From Bacteroidota bacterium (lineage in GTDB: Bacteria; Bacteroidota; Bacteroidia; Bacteroidales; GCA-2748055), in assembly GCA_024244665.1 (NCBI GenBank), contig JAAEOI010000545.1, forward strand, positions 1 to 29,825: DNA of 29,825 bases, in the 5' to 3' direction. The notes beneath the pieces were generated by a model that worked only from the letters and a program-made list of their open reading frames with translations, did no database searches and was not told the DNA's origin. Position numbers and translations under genes: made by a program. This document shows, in pieces, positions 15,627 through 23,845 of this stretch. Position 1 is the stretch's first letter; every line of letters starts with the position of its first letter.

Positions 15627-15634
15627 CAAAGGTA
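15627..15634 (-). promoter_or_regulatory. Candidate tnaA -7 element (TACCTTTG)
   Basis: On the minus strand TACCTTTG is an exact TAnnTTTG match in the gap before tnaA, giving a leader of roughly 140 bases. No good -33 TTTG is visible at the usual distance. Confidence 0.5.
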
Positions 15635-15639
15635 ATATG

Positions 15640-15659
15640 AAGGGGAGACTTTCCCCCTT
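15640..15659. terminator. GC-rich hairpin after the WD40 gene
   Basis: AAGGGG (15640-15645) and CCCCTT (15654-15659) form a 6-base stem with an 8-base loop. Read leftward, after the WD40 stop at 15672, the stem is followed by TTCATATT, a weak T tract. Read rightward it is followed by a better T run. It may end the WD40 transcript just before the tnaA promoter. Confidence 0.4.
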
Positions 15660-15671
15660 TTTGTCAGGATG

Positions 15672-16820
15672 TTATTGGGCAGCCTCCTTGCCTTTGTGTT
15701 GCTCAAGGTATTGCTGATAGTATCTGTCAACAATCTCTGTTTTCTTTTTTGCAGCCTCAAGCTGACGGGCTAGGTACCCTTTTTTGTTTTCACCCTTTGC
15801 GCGGGGGAGGAACAATGAATCGGACGACAGCTCCTCCCGGTAGGGATTTTCGAAGTAGCGGAGTACGAAGATCTCGGGGTTCATCTCCCAACGGGTCAGG
15901 TCGCCCAGACGGGAGACAGAGTAAAACGAAAGGCCGTCGGGATGAAATTCCACATCCAGTACCTCCCCTTCATTATCGGGGAAGAGATGGATCTGCTCGC
16001 CACTGATGGCATCCCACAGGATCAGGGTACGATCCTCCGAAGCACTCAGCAGGTAGATTCCGTCGGGACTGTAAGCCACCTTTCGTACCACTTTTTTGTG
16101 CCCTGTAAGCACATGAACCAGGTCAGGTTTCTCAATGTTATAAACCCGGATACTCTTTTCGGCAGATGCCACCGCCACGTTGCGACTGTCGGGGCTGAAA
16201 GCCACGTCGTATAGATCATTGGTGGGCCCGTGCAGGGTATGGATCACCTCCCGGGTAGCGAGGTCCCAGATCAATACAGACCTGTCGTTACTGCCGCTTG
16301 CGATCAGTTTGTTGTCGGGGCTGATGCATGCAGTGAGGGTCACATCACTGTGTCCGCGCATGTGGGCAGCAATTGCCCCGTTGTAGACATCCCACAGCAG
16401 GAATGTTTTATTGAAGGCGGTGGAAACAGCGTGTTTGCCGTCAGGGCTGATATCGACGTTCCAGATGGTGGTGGCGTGACCGTTAAAGTTTCCCTTCTGT
16501 TTGCCGTCCCGACCCCATACCTTGATCTGCTTGCTCCCTGCGGTCATGATAAAATCCATTTTTGGCGGCATATCCAGGGCGGTGACAGGCTTGGGGTGGG
16601 CATCCTTTACCACCAGTGATGCATTGAAGGTGCCCGGATCCAGTACTCTGAAGCTCCCGTCTGCGTACCCTGCCAGTAGCAGCTTCCCGTCGGGCGAGAA
16701 GTTGATGGAGCTGACACCGGGTTTGTAAGCCTCTCTTTTCAGAATATAGGTGGGTGGCTGTGTGATACCCGCCAGGGAGACAAAGATCAGGACCACGATG
16801 AGTAGAGTTCTTCTTTTCAT
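15672..16820 (-). CDS. Exported WD40 beta-propeller protein
   Basis: This 382-residue protein is taken from the ATG at 16820, because MKRRTLLIVVLIFVSLAGITQ is a clear signal peptide. The in-frame ATG 13 codons upstream would bury it. Seven WD40 repeats follow, with blade motifs such as SINFSPDGKLLLAGYADGS, NVDISPDGKHAVSTAFN, DVAFSPDSRNVAVASAEKS and KVAYSPDGIYLLSASEDRT, making one closed seven-bladed propeller. A charged helical C-terminal tail (about 325-382, ending in EQHKGKEAAQ) follows. WD40 propellers are binding scaffolds. No enzyme motif is present, so the partner is unknown. It is transcribed toward tnaA and diverges from the metal permease. Confidence 0.8.
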   Translation of the reverse strand: MKRRTLLIVVLIFVSLAGITQPPTYILKREAYKPGVSSINFSPDGKLLLAGYADGSFRVLDPGTFNASLVVKDAHPKPVTALDMPPKMDFIMTAGSKQIKVWGRDGKQKGNFNGHATTIWNVDISPDGKHAVSTAFNKTFLLWDVYNGAIAAHMRGHSDVTLTACISPDNKLIASGSNDRSVLIWDLATREVIHTLHGPTNDLYDVAFSPDSRNVAVASAEKSIRVYNIEKPDLVHVLTGHKKVVRKVAYSPDGIYLLSASEDRTLILWDAISGEQIHLFPDNEGEVLDVEFHPDGLSFYSVSRLGDLTRWEMNPEIFVLRYFENPYREELSSDSLFLPRAKGENKKGYLARQLEAAKKKTEIVDRYYQQYLEQHKGKEAAQ

Positions 16821-16970
16821 GACTATCAGGTTTTGGCTTATTTTCTGCAAAATACCCATTTATAGGGATCAGTGGCAACTCAGCTTGTGTTACTTTTACA
16901 CCTTATTGAGCATTAACCACACTTTTTTGTTAACACTTTATGGGATTAACAAGCCGGGGAGATTAAAATA

Positions 16971-18278
16971 ATGACAGAATTGATAAAGACATTTGGAACA
17001 GAGCTGGCCGGACTAGTGAATGAGATGTCACCCTATTTGTTACTGGGATTCTTTTTTGCGGGTTTGCTCCGGGTGGCCTTTCCCACCCGGATTATTACCA
17101 GGTACATGGGAGGAGGCAATTTTCGGTCGGTGCTGAATGCATCGCTGCTGGGGGTTCCTCTGCCCTTATGCTCCTGCGGGGTGCTGCCCACGGGGATCGG
17201 TTTCTTCAAAAACGGCGCATCCAGGGGTTCAACAACCTCATTCCTGATCTCCACTCCCCAGACCGGGGTCGATTCGATCCTGGCCACCTATGCGATGCTG
17301 GGACTGCCGCTTGCCATTATCAGGCCGGTGGTAGCGCTTTTTACTGGAGTGGGCGGCGGAGTGCTGGCCAACTGGGCGGACCGGAAGGAAAATGGGAAAA
17401 AGGGACAGGACCATAAAGCTGAACCGCGAAGCGAACTGCAGAGCAAATCGGAGCCGGAACCGGTACAGGAGCGGTCGGTGAAGGAGCTGTTCAGGTATGG
17501 ATTTGTGGAGCTCCTGCAGGATATATCAAAATGGCTGATTATCGGGATGCTGGCCGCAGCACTGCTCTCGGTACTCATCCCATCCGATTTTTTCACGGCC
17601 AGTATCTCCAATGAGTACCTGTCGATGATAATGATGCTGGCGGCTTCGGTGCCGCTTTACATCTGTGCTACAGGCTCCATTCCCATAGCTGCCGTACTGA
17701 TCATGAAGGGGCTCTCCCCTGGGGCAGCTCTGGTATTGCTCATGGCCGGCCCGGCCACTAACATTGCCACAATGGCCGTGATAGGGAATGCCATGGGTAG
17801 GAGGTCGTTGTGGGTCTACCTGATCAGCATTATCGGGGGAGCTCTGCTCTTTGGAACTCTGGTGAACGAACTGATTCCACGGGAGTGGATCACGGGCTGG
17901 ATGACACCAGGGAAAACAGAACATATACATGAGCACTCTGCAGGGTGGTTTCAGTGGGTCGCTTCCGGAGCTCTGGTATTACTGATCCTGAATGGCTACA
18001 TCATGAAGCTGGTGGTGAGACAAAGAATGCGTAAGGAAGAAAAAGTAAAGATGGAAAATATGGGAACGCAATTTTATACCTACAGGGTGGAGGGAATGAC
18101 CTGCAACCACTGCAAGGCCAGTGTTGAGAAGGGGCTGAGTAACATGGGTGCGATCACCGAAGTGGTAGCCGATCCGGGAAACAACCAGGTCAGGGTTCAG
18201 GCCGAAGGCCTTTCCGATTCTCAGGTGAAGGATACCATCGAGGGACTGGGATACACTTTTAAGGGAAGGATAGAGTAG
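16971..18278 (+). CDS. SO_0444-family Cu/Zn efflux permease with C-terminal HMA domain
   Basis: This 435-residue inner-membrane protein belongs to the DUF318/ArsP-like permeases. The signature GVPLPLCSCGVLPT places C67 and C69 in a membrane helix, and STPQTGVDS follows. A second half repeats this pattern with CATGSIPIAAVLIMKGL. A His-rich loop (EHIHEHS) precedes the last helix. The C-terminus (about 365-435) is a heavy-metal-associated domain with GMTCNHC, C378 and C381, which would bind Cu(I) or Zn(II) and hand it to the membrane part. The family is annotated as a Cu/Zn efflux transporter. The gene diverges from the WD40 gene, and its stop is two bases from the FeoA-FeoB gene, so the two are surely cotranscribed. 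Confidence 0.88.
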   Translation: MTELIKTFGTELAGLVNEMSPYLLLGFFFAGLLRVAFPTRIITRYMGGGNFRSVLNASLLGVPLPLCSCGVLPTGIGFFKNGASRGSTTSFLISTPQTGVDSILATYAMLGLPLAIIRPVVALFTGVGGGVLANWADRKENGKKGQDHKAEPRSELQSKSEPEPVQERSVKELFRYGFVELLQDISKWLIIGMLAAALLSVLIPSDFFTASISNEYLSMIMMLAASVPLYICATGSIPIAAVLIMKGLSPGAALVLLMAGPATNIATMAVIGNAMGRRSLWVYLISIIGGALLFGTLVNELIPREWITGWMTPGKTEHIHEHSAGWFQWVASGALVLLILNGYIMKLVVRQRMRKEEKVKMENMGTQFYTYRVEGMTCNHCKASVEKGLSNMGAITEVVADPGNNQVRVQAEGLSDSQVKDTIEGLGYTFKGRIE

Positions 18279-18280
18279 AG

Positions 18281-20737
18281 GTGACTCTTAGCGATCTGCA
18301 TACAGGCGATTCAGCTATAATCACCCGCATCAGGGGGAGGGGCGCTTTCAGAAAGCGGATCACAGAGATGGGATTCATCCGGGGTAAGCAGGTCACCGTT
18401 TTGAAATCGGCCCCGCTCAGGGACCCGGTGGAGTACCGGATCATGGACAGCAATGTTACGCTCCGTAGGAGTGAGGCCGGCCTGATCGAGGTGGTATCCG
18501 GGGAAGTGGAATTCACCGGACCGCTTACATCCTCTCTCTCAAGAATCTCCGATACTGTACAGAAGGGTCCTGGAGAGCCAAGGCCCGGCCGGACCATCGA
18601 TGTGGCACTGGTGGGGAATCCGAATTCCGGGAAAACCACCCTTTTCAACCGGGTCTCACGTTCCCGGGAGCACACGGGAAACTATGCCGGAGTAACAGTG
18701 GATTCCAAAGTAGCCACCTTTAACCACAGGGGCTATACCTTCCGGATCACCGATCTTCCCGGAACTTATTCATTATCCGATTACACCAGCGAAGAGCGTT
18801 ATGTGAGGGAGCACATCCTCAAGGAGAAACCCGATGTGGTTGTGAATGTGGTGGATGCCAATAACCTTGAACGAAACCTCTACCTTACCAGTCAGCTCAT
18901 CGATATGGATGTTACCGTGGTGGTGGCACTGAACATGTACGATGACCTGCTGGAACGGAAGGATAAACTGGATGTGGATTTGCTGAGCAAGCTTCTGGGC
19001 ATCCGGGTTGTCCCAACCATCAGTCACCGGGGAAAGGGCGTGTTCCGTCTCTTTAACCATGTGATCAGGGTTGTGGAGGAGGAGGATCCTGCCATTCGCC
19101 ACATCCACATCAACTACGGGGAGGAGATTGAAGCGTCGGTTCTGAAACTGCAGCATATGGTCAGGGAGAATCCCTCTATCACCGACCACTACTCTTCACG
19201 CTTTATCTCTCTGAAGATGATTGAACGGGACAACAATTGTGCCCACTTGCTCTCGGAGACGAAGAATTTTCACGAAATACGCGAACGATCCGAAAAGGAG
19301 ATCCAGAAGCTGGAGTCACTCTTCAAAGCCGACAGCGAAACCCTTGTCACCAATGCCCGCTATGGTTTTGTGGCCGGTGCCATGAAAGAGACCATGACTC
19401 GAAGTGGAACCGATCCTGGATTCTCACGGTCGAAACAGATCGACCGGATCCTGACCAGCAAATACCTGGGCCTTCCCATTTTTCTTGGCTTCCTGTGGAT
19501 CATGTTTCAGGCCACTTTTACCCTGGGGAACTACCCCATGGAATGGATTGCGTCCGGGGTTGACCTACTCAGTGAATTCTTAAGGATGCACATGCATGAG
19601 GGGGTCCTGAGGGACCTGCTGGTGGACGGAATTGTGGGAGGTGTTGGAGGCGTCATTGTATTTCTGCCCAACATCCTGATCCTCTTCTTTTTTATCTCAC
19701 TTATGGAGGATACGGGATACATGGCCCGGACCGCATTTATCATGGACAAAGTGATGCACCTGTTCGGACTGCACGGGAAGTCCTTTATCCCGCTGATTAT
19801 GGGCTTTGGATGTAACGTTCCGGCCATCATAGCCACCCGCACCCTGGAGAACCGGAACGACCGGCTTCTCACCATGCTGATTATTCCTTTTATGTCGTGC
19901 AGCGCACGCCTTCCGGTTTATGTGCTGATAGCCGGAGCGGTTTTCCCCGATAATGCGGGTCACGTAATCTTCCTGCTCTACATGATCGGGATTTTCTTTT
20001 CCATGATCATGTCGATCCTTTTCAAGAAGATCCTTTTCCGCAACAAGGAGGCTCCCTTCGTGATGGAGCTGCCGGTCTACCGGAACCCGGGGATCAGGGT
20101 GATTCTACGTCACATGTGGGGGAAGGGCTCCCACTACCTGAAGAAGATGGGCGGGGTAATCCTTGTGGCCTCGGTAATTATATGGGCCCTGGGTTACTTT
20201 CCACGTGATGTGGATTACTCAAAGGATTACAGCGCGATGATGGCCGGGGAGCAGGACCGTGAAAAGATTGACATGCTGTCTATGGAGCAGGAGGCCGAAA
20301 GGCAGGAGCACTCCTTCATTGGCCGTTTTGGGATTGCCATCGAGCCGGTGATAAGGCCGCTGGGATTTGACTGGAAGATGGGGATTGCACTGGTTACCGG
20401 GTTTGCAGGCAAGGAGATCGTGGTGAGCACCATGGGTGTGCTTTACCAGGCCAATGAAAATGCACCGTCTGGCGAGTCCACCTCCCTGGAGAGCAGAATC
20501 AGGGAACAGAAATATACTACCGGCAAACGAGCAGGCGAGCAGGTTTTTACCTCGCTTTCGGGATTCTCCTTTTTGATATTTGTTCTTTTTTACCTCCCCT
20601 GCGTGGCGGTGATAGCAGCGGTTGGAAGAGAATCCGGCAGCTGGAAATGGGCAGCCTTTGTACTCTTCTACACAACAGCCATTGCCTGGCTTGCAAGTTT
20701 TGCAGTATACCAGGTGGGGTCGCTGTTATATATGTAA
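18281..20737 (+). CDS. feoB: Ferrous iron transporter, FeoA-FeoB fusion
   Basis: This 818-residue membrane GTPase imports Fe2+. Residues 1-75 form a FeoA SH3-like domain (TLSDLHTGDSAIITRIRGRG). The G domain has G1 GNPNSGKTT (112-120), TGNYAGVTVD in switch I, DLPG (158-161) and NMYD (218-221). The membrane half has the two Gate motifs, with VIVFLPNILILFF and IIPFMSCSARLPVY, and ends near 818. FeoA-FeoB fusion is common in Bacteroidota. The start is GTG, two bases after the permease stop. No better ATG lies upstream, and the FeoA domain needs this start. It probably forms an operon with the Cu/Zn permease and may continue into the cytochrome assembly gene. Confidence 0.95.
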   Translation: MTLSDLHTGDSAIITRIRGRGAFRKRITEMGFIRGKQVTVLKSAPLRDPVEYRIMDSNVTLRRSEAGLIEVVSGEVEFTGPLTSSLSRISDTVQKGPGEPRPGRTIDVALVGNPNSGKTTLFNRVSRSREHTGNYAGVTVDSKVATFNHRGYTFRITDLPGTYSLSDYTSEERYVREHILKEKPDVVVNVVDANNLERNLYLTSQLIDMDVTVVVALNMYDDLLERKDKLDVDLLSKLLGIRVVPTISHRGKGVFRLFNHVIRVVEEEDPAIRHIHINYGEEIEASVLKLQHMVRENPSITDHYSSRFISLKMIERDNNCAHLLSETKNFHEIRERSEKEIQKLESLFKADSETLVTNARYGFVAGAMKETMTRSGTDPGFSRSKQIDRILTSKYLGLPIFLGFLWIMFQATFTLGNYPMEWIASGVDLLSEFLRMHMHEGVLRDLLVDGIVGGVGGVIVFLPNILILFFFISLMEDTGYMARTAFIMDKVMHLFGLHGKSFIPLIMGFGCNVPAIIATRTLENRNDRLLTMLIIPFMSCSARLPVYVLIAGAVFPDNAGHVIFLLYMIGIFFSMIMSILFKKILFRNKEAPFVMELPVYRNPGIRVILRHMWGKGSHYLKKMGGVILVASVIIWALGYFPRDVDYSKDYSAMMAGEQDREKIDMLSMEQEAERQEHSFIGRFGIAIEPVIRPLGFDWKMGIALVTGFAGKEIVVSTMGVLYQANENAPSGESTSLESRIREQKYTTGKRAGEQVFTSLSGFSFLIFVLFYLPCVAVIAAVGRESGSWKWAAFVLFYTTAIAWLASFAVYQVGSLLYM

Positions 20738-20745
20738 GTTTTTGA

Positions 20746-20753
20746 TATATTTG
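20746..20753 (+). promoter_or_regulatory. Candidate -7 element (TATATTTG) for the cytochrome assembly gene
   Basis: TATATTTG is an exact TAnnTTTG match nine bases after the feoB stop and 31 bases before the ATG at 20785. It could drive the cytochrome assembly gene separately from the metal transport genes. A -33 TTTG is not evident. Confidence 0.5.
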
Positions 20754-20784
20754 CAACCGGGTATTTCAACCTATACATCGTCAT

Positions 20785-23700
20785 ATGCATAAGAAATTTT
20801 CATTCCTGGTTTCCATGCCCTTCATGGGTATCCTGCTGGTTCTGTTCATCGTGGTCCTGGCCATTGCAACTTTTGTGGAGAGTGCTTACGGAGCTTCCAC
20901 TTCCTGGGCGGTGATATACGGAACCCACTGGTTTGAGCTCCTGATGCTGGTAATGGCCATCAATATAGCAGGGGTGATGTTTAAAATGAGATTTTTCACA
21001 CGGAGGAAGCTGGTGGTACTTGTATTTCACCTGGCCTTTATCGTGATCCTGGCAGGGGCGGCCATTACCCGTTTTATCAGTTATGAGGGGATCATGCACA
21101 TCCGTGAGCAGTCAATCTCCAATACCATGCTGAGCGACAACGGTTACGTCCAGGTGGTCTTTGAGGCCAACGGCCAGAAGGTGGAGAGTGAGAAGGAGGT
21201 GATGATTTCGGAACTGACCCCGAAAGATTACAGGATGAGTACAAGCCTTGGGGTTGAAAAGGTGAAGATCCGCTCCACCGGCTACATGTCCAATGGCATT
21301 GAGCAGTGGGTGGCCTCCCCCGGTGGCGTACCCTACCTGCAGGTGGCACTGGTGACCGAGCAACAGAATTCGGTGGGACTCACATCGGGGTCTTCGAGAT
21401 CTGTCCTGGGCTTTACTGTCTCATTTAACAACAACGATACCACGGCGCTGCTGAGGTTTGTCTCGGATGGGAACCAGGTCTTTTTGCATGCACCCTTTGC
21501 TGTGACCTCCATGCAGATGAGCGGGGCAGATGAGATCGAATACCAGGCCTGGGAGGCTGTTCCCATTATGGAGGGCTCCCTCTATGGAATGGGGAACCTG
21601 CGCCTTGCTCTCCAGGGATTTATCCCCTCTGCCGTGAAGAGGCTGGTGAGGGCTCCGGCCGGCGAGACGGGATACATTTCGGCGGTAAGCATGGAGATAA
21701 AATTCAGGGGAATGAGCTCCGAGGTGAACGTACCCGGAATGGTCCGGAGGATTGGTGAGCCGGTATCCGGCCAGATGGGTGATCTTAAATACAGCATAAC
21801 TTACGGGTCGAAGGAGCTGCAGCTTCCTTTCTCGCTCTTTCTGAAAGATTTCCAGGTGGAGCGCTACCCCGGATCTCACAGTCCCTCCTCCTTTGCCAGT
21901 GAAGTGGTACTGGTGGACAAGGAGATGGACTTCCAGCAGGATTACAGGATATTTATGAATAATGTATTGAAACACAGGGGATTCAGATTCTATCAGTCCT
22001 CCTATGACACCGATGAGAAGGGAACCGTACTCTCGGTAAACAAGGATCTCGCCGGTACCTATGTGACCTATACCGGTTACCTCTTGCTGATTGCCGGAAT
22101 GATACTGGCCATGTTTGTGAAGAACACTCGTTTTTCCAAATTTGCCAGTCGGACCAATTCTGCGGTGAAGACACTGCTTGTGGGTGCTCTTATCCTGGGT
22201 GCAGCGATGCCCGCATTCTCCCAGCAGGTACCCCCAAAGGAGGTGGCTGAAGAGTTTGGCAGCCTCTGGGTGCAGAGCAAGGGGGGGCGTTTTGAGCCTA
22301 TGAACACCCTCTCCAGCGAGGTGGTAAGGAAGATTACCAAGAAAAGCAGTTTCAACGACTATACGGCCGACCAGGTGATGCTTGGTCTGATACTTTACCC
22401 CGATGCATGGAAGGCTGAGCCCCTGTTCAAAGTGAAGAACCCGGAACTGCACCGTACCATTGGTTACAAGGGAGAGATGATCAGCTTCAACCACCTTATG
22501 GATGAAACGACAGGTGCATACCTCCTGTCGGACCTGGTCAATGCCGCCTTCTCCAAGGAGGTTGCCAGTCAGACCGACCTTGACAAGGAGGTGATCAAGC
22601 TGGACGACCGGGTCAATGCCATGTACCTGGTTCAGTCGGGTGCCCTGATCACCATCTTCCCTGATAAGAACTCGGAGAATCATAAGTGGTTGTCCCTGTT
22701 GGAGGTCGTATCGGATCATGCGGAGGGTGAGCATGAGGAGGTATCCACCCTCTTCCTGCAATGTATGGATGCTGTACGTGCCGGTGATTATGGAGCCTCA
22801 AAAACGAAGCTGGATATCCTGAAGCAGAACCAGGTGCAGAATGAAACGTTGCTCCCTGCAGAGTCGAAGAAAAAACTGGAGATCAAGTACAACCGGATTA
22901 ATCTGTTCCCGAGGCTGGCCAAATTTTACGGGCTGTTCGGGGTCATCCTCATGGCACTGCAGTTCCTGCTGGTTTTCCGTCCCAAAAAACTCTACAGCTA
23001 CCTCTTTAACATCGGCATCATCCACCTGGCTGTTGCCTTTGCTATCCATACTCTGGTGCTGGTAGTACGGTGGTATATCAGTGGCCATGCTCCCATGAGC
23101 AACGGGTATGAATCGATGATTTTCGTGGCCTGGGTAACCATCCTGGCCGGACTGATCTTCGTGAAACGTTCGGGTTATGCCATGGCCCTCACTGCCATCC
23201 TGGCAGCCCTTTCACTGATGGTGGCCGGAATGAGCAACATGAATCCGGAGATCACCAACCTGGTACCGGTACTGAAATCACCCTGGCTCACCATCCACGT
23301 GGCAGTGATCATGGCCGGATATGGTTTCCTGGGGCTCGCCTCCATCATGGGACTGATGAACGTGGTGCTCTATGCATCACTGACACCTTCCAATAAGGGA
23401 CGCATCCAGGAGGTGATAAACTCGGTGAGCGATGTGAACCAAATGACCCTCATCGTGGGGCTCTATTTCATGACCGCCGGGGTCTTCCTGGGCGGTGTCT
23501 GGGCCAACGAGTCGTGGGGCCGTTACTGGGGCTGGGATCCCAAGGAGACCTGGGCGCTGATAACCGTGCTGGTTTATGCCTTTGTGACGCACATGCACCG
23601 GATTCCGGGGCTGAGGGGAACCTTTGCCTTTAACATGGCATCTTTCGTCAGCTACTCATCGGTGATGATGACCTATTTCGGGGTGAACTATTTCCTGGGC

Positions 23701-23844
23701 GGGATCCATTCCTATGCAAGCGGATCGGCCTTTAAAGTCCCGGTGGCTGTCTACATTGCATTGGCTGTCCTGACCCTCCTTTCCTTCTTTGCCTACAGGC
23801 AGTGGAACAAGCACCTGCCCGATGCGGCGGCGGAGGAAGAGTAA
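20785..23844 (+). CDS. System II cytochrome c biogenesis protein, CcsB-CcsA (ResB-ResC) fusion
   Basis: This 1019-residue inner-membrane protein carries heme across the membrane and attaches it to apocytochrome c in the periplasm. Residues 1-450 are ResB/CcsB-like: three N-terminal membrane helices, a long periplasmic region, and a fourth helix near 430-452. About 463-479 is a second hydrophobic stretch ending MPAFSQQ, which looks like an internal signal peptide. A soluble region to about 690 follows, then the CcsA half. This has a WGRYWGWDPKETWAL heme-handling motif (911-923) and conserved His in KSPWLTIHVAV and VTHMHR. Bacteroidota commonly have this fused form. It implies c-type cytochromes, which are not encoded in this window. 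Its stop lies one base from the stop of the convergent CAP gene. Confidence 0.92.
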   Translation: MHKKFSFLVSMPFMGILLVLFIVVLAIATFVESAYGASTSWAVIYGTHWFELLMLVMAINIAGVMFKMRFFTRRKLVVLVFHLAFIVILAGAAITRFISYEGIMHIREQSISNTMLSDNGYVQVVFEANGQKVESEKEVMISELTPKDYRMSTSLGVEKVKIRSTGYMSNGIEQWVASPGGVPYLQVALVTEQQNSVGLTSGSSRSVLGFTVSFNNNDTTALLRFVSDGNQVFLHAPFAVTSMQMSGADEIEYQAWEAVPIMEGSLYGMGNLRLALQGFIPSAVKRLVRAPAGETGYISAVSMEIKFRGMSSEVNVPGMVRRIGEPVSGQMGDLKYSITYGSKELQLPFSLFLKDFQVERYPGSHSPSSFASEVVLVDKEMDFQQDYRIFMNNVLKHRGFRFYQSSYDTDEKGTVLSVNKDLAGTYVTYTGYLLLIAGMILAMFVKNTRFSKFASRTNSAVKTLLVGALILGAAMPAFSQQVPPKEVAEEFGSLWVQSKGGRFEPMNTLSSEVVRKITKKSSFNDYTADQVMLGLILYPDAWKAEPLFKVKNPELHRTIGYKGEMISFNHLMDETTGAYLLSDLVNAAFSKEVASQTDLDKEVIKLDDRVNAMYLVQSGALITIFPDKNSENHKWLSLLEVVSDHAEGEHEEVSTLFLQCMDAVRAGDYGASKTKLDILKQNQVQNETLLPAESKKKLEIKYNRINLFPRLAKFYGLFGVILMALQFLLVFRPKKLYSYLFNIGIIHLAVAFAIHTLVLVVRWYISGHAPMSNGYESMIFVAWVTILAGLIFVKRSGYAMALTAILAALSLMVAGMSNMNPEITNLVPVLKSPWLTIHVAVIMAGYGFLGLASIMGLMNVVLYASLTPSNKGRIQEVINSVSDVNQMTLIVGLYFMTAGVFLGGVWANESWGRYWGWDPKETWALITVLVYAFVTHMHRIPGLRGTFAFNMASFVSYSSVMMTYFGVNYFLGGIHSYASGSAFKVPVAVYIALAVLTLLSFFAYRQWNKHLPDAAAEEE

Positions 23845-23845
23845 C

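Noticed and set aside
15485..15760. A 92-residue N-terminal extension of tryptophanase in the same frame
   Set aside because: It is translated from heptamer repeats (QYSVFSAQYSVDSTQY), crosses the candidate promoter and overlaps the WD40 gene. Known family members start at the MLPYAEPYKIK position.
16821..16859. Start of the WD40 gene at the upstream ATG (16859)
   Set aside because: It would place 13 polar residues before a clear signal peptide that begins MKRRTLLIVV at 16820.
21421..22761. A 446-codon open frame antisense to the cytochrome assembly gene
   Set aside because: It lies wholly within a well-supported gene, and its translation is rich in His, Gly and Gln with no recognisable domain or signal. 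It is a shadow of codon bias on the other strand.
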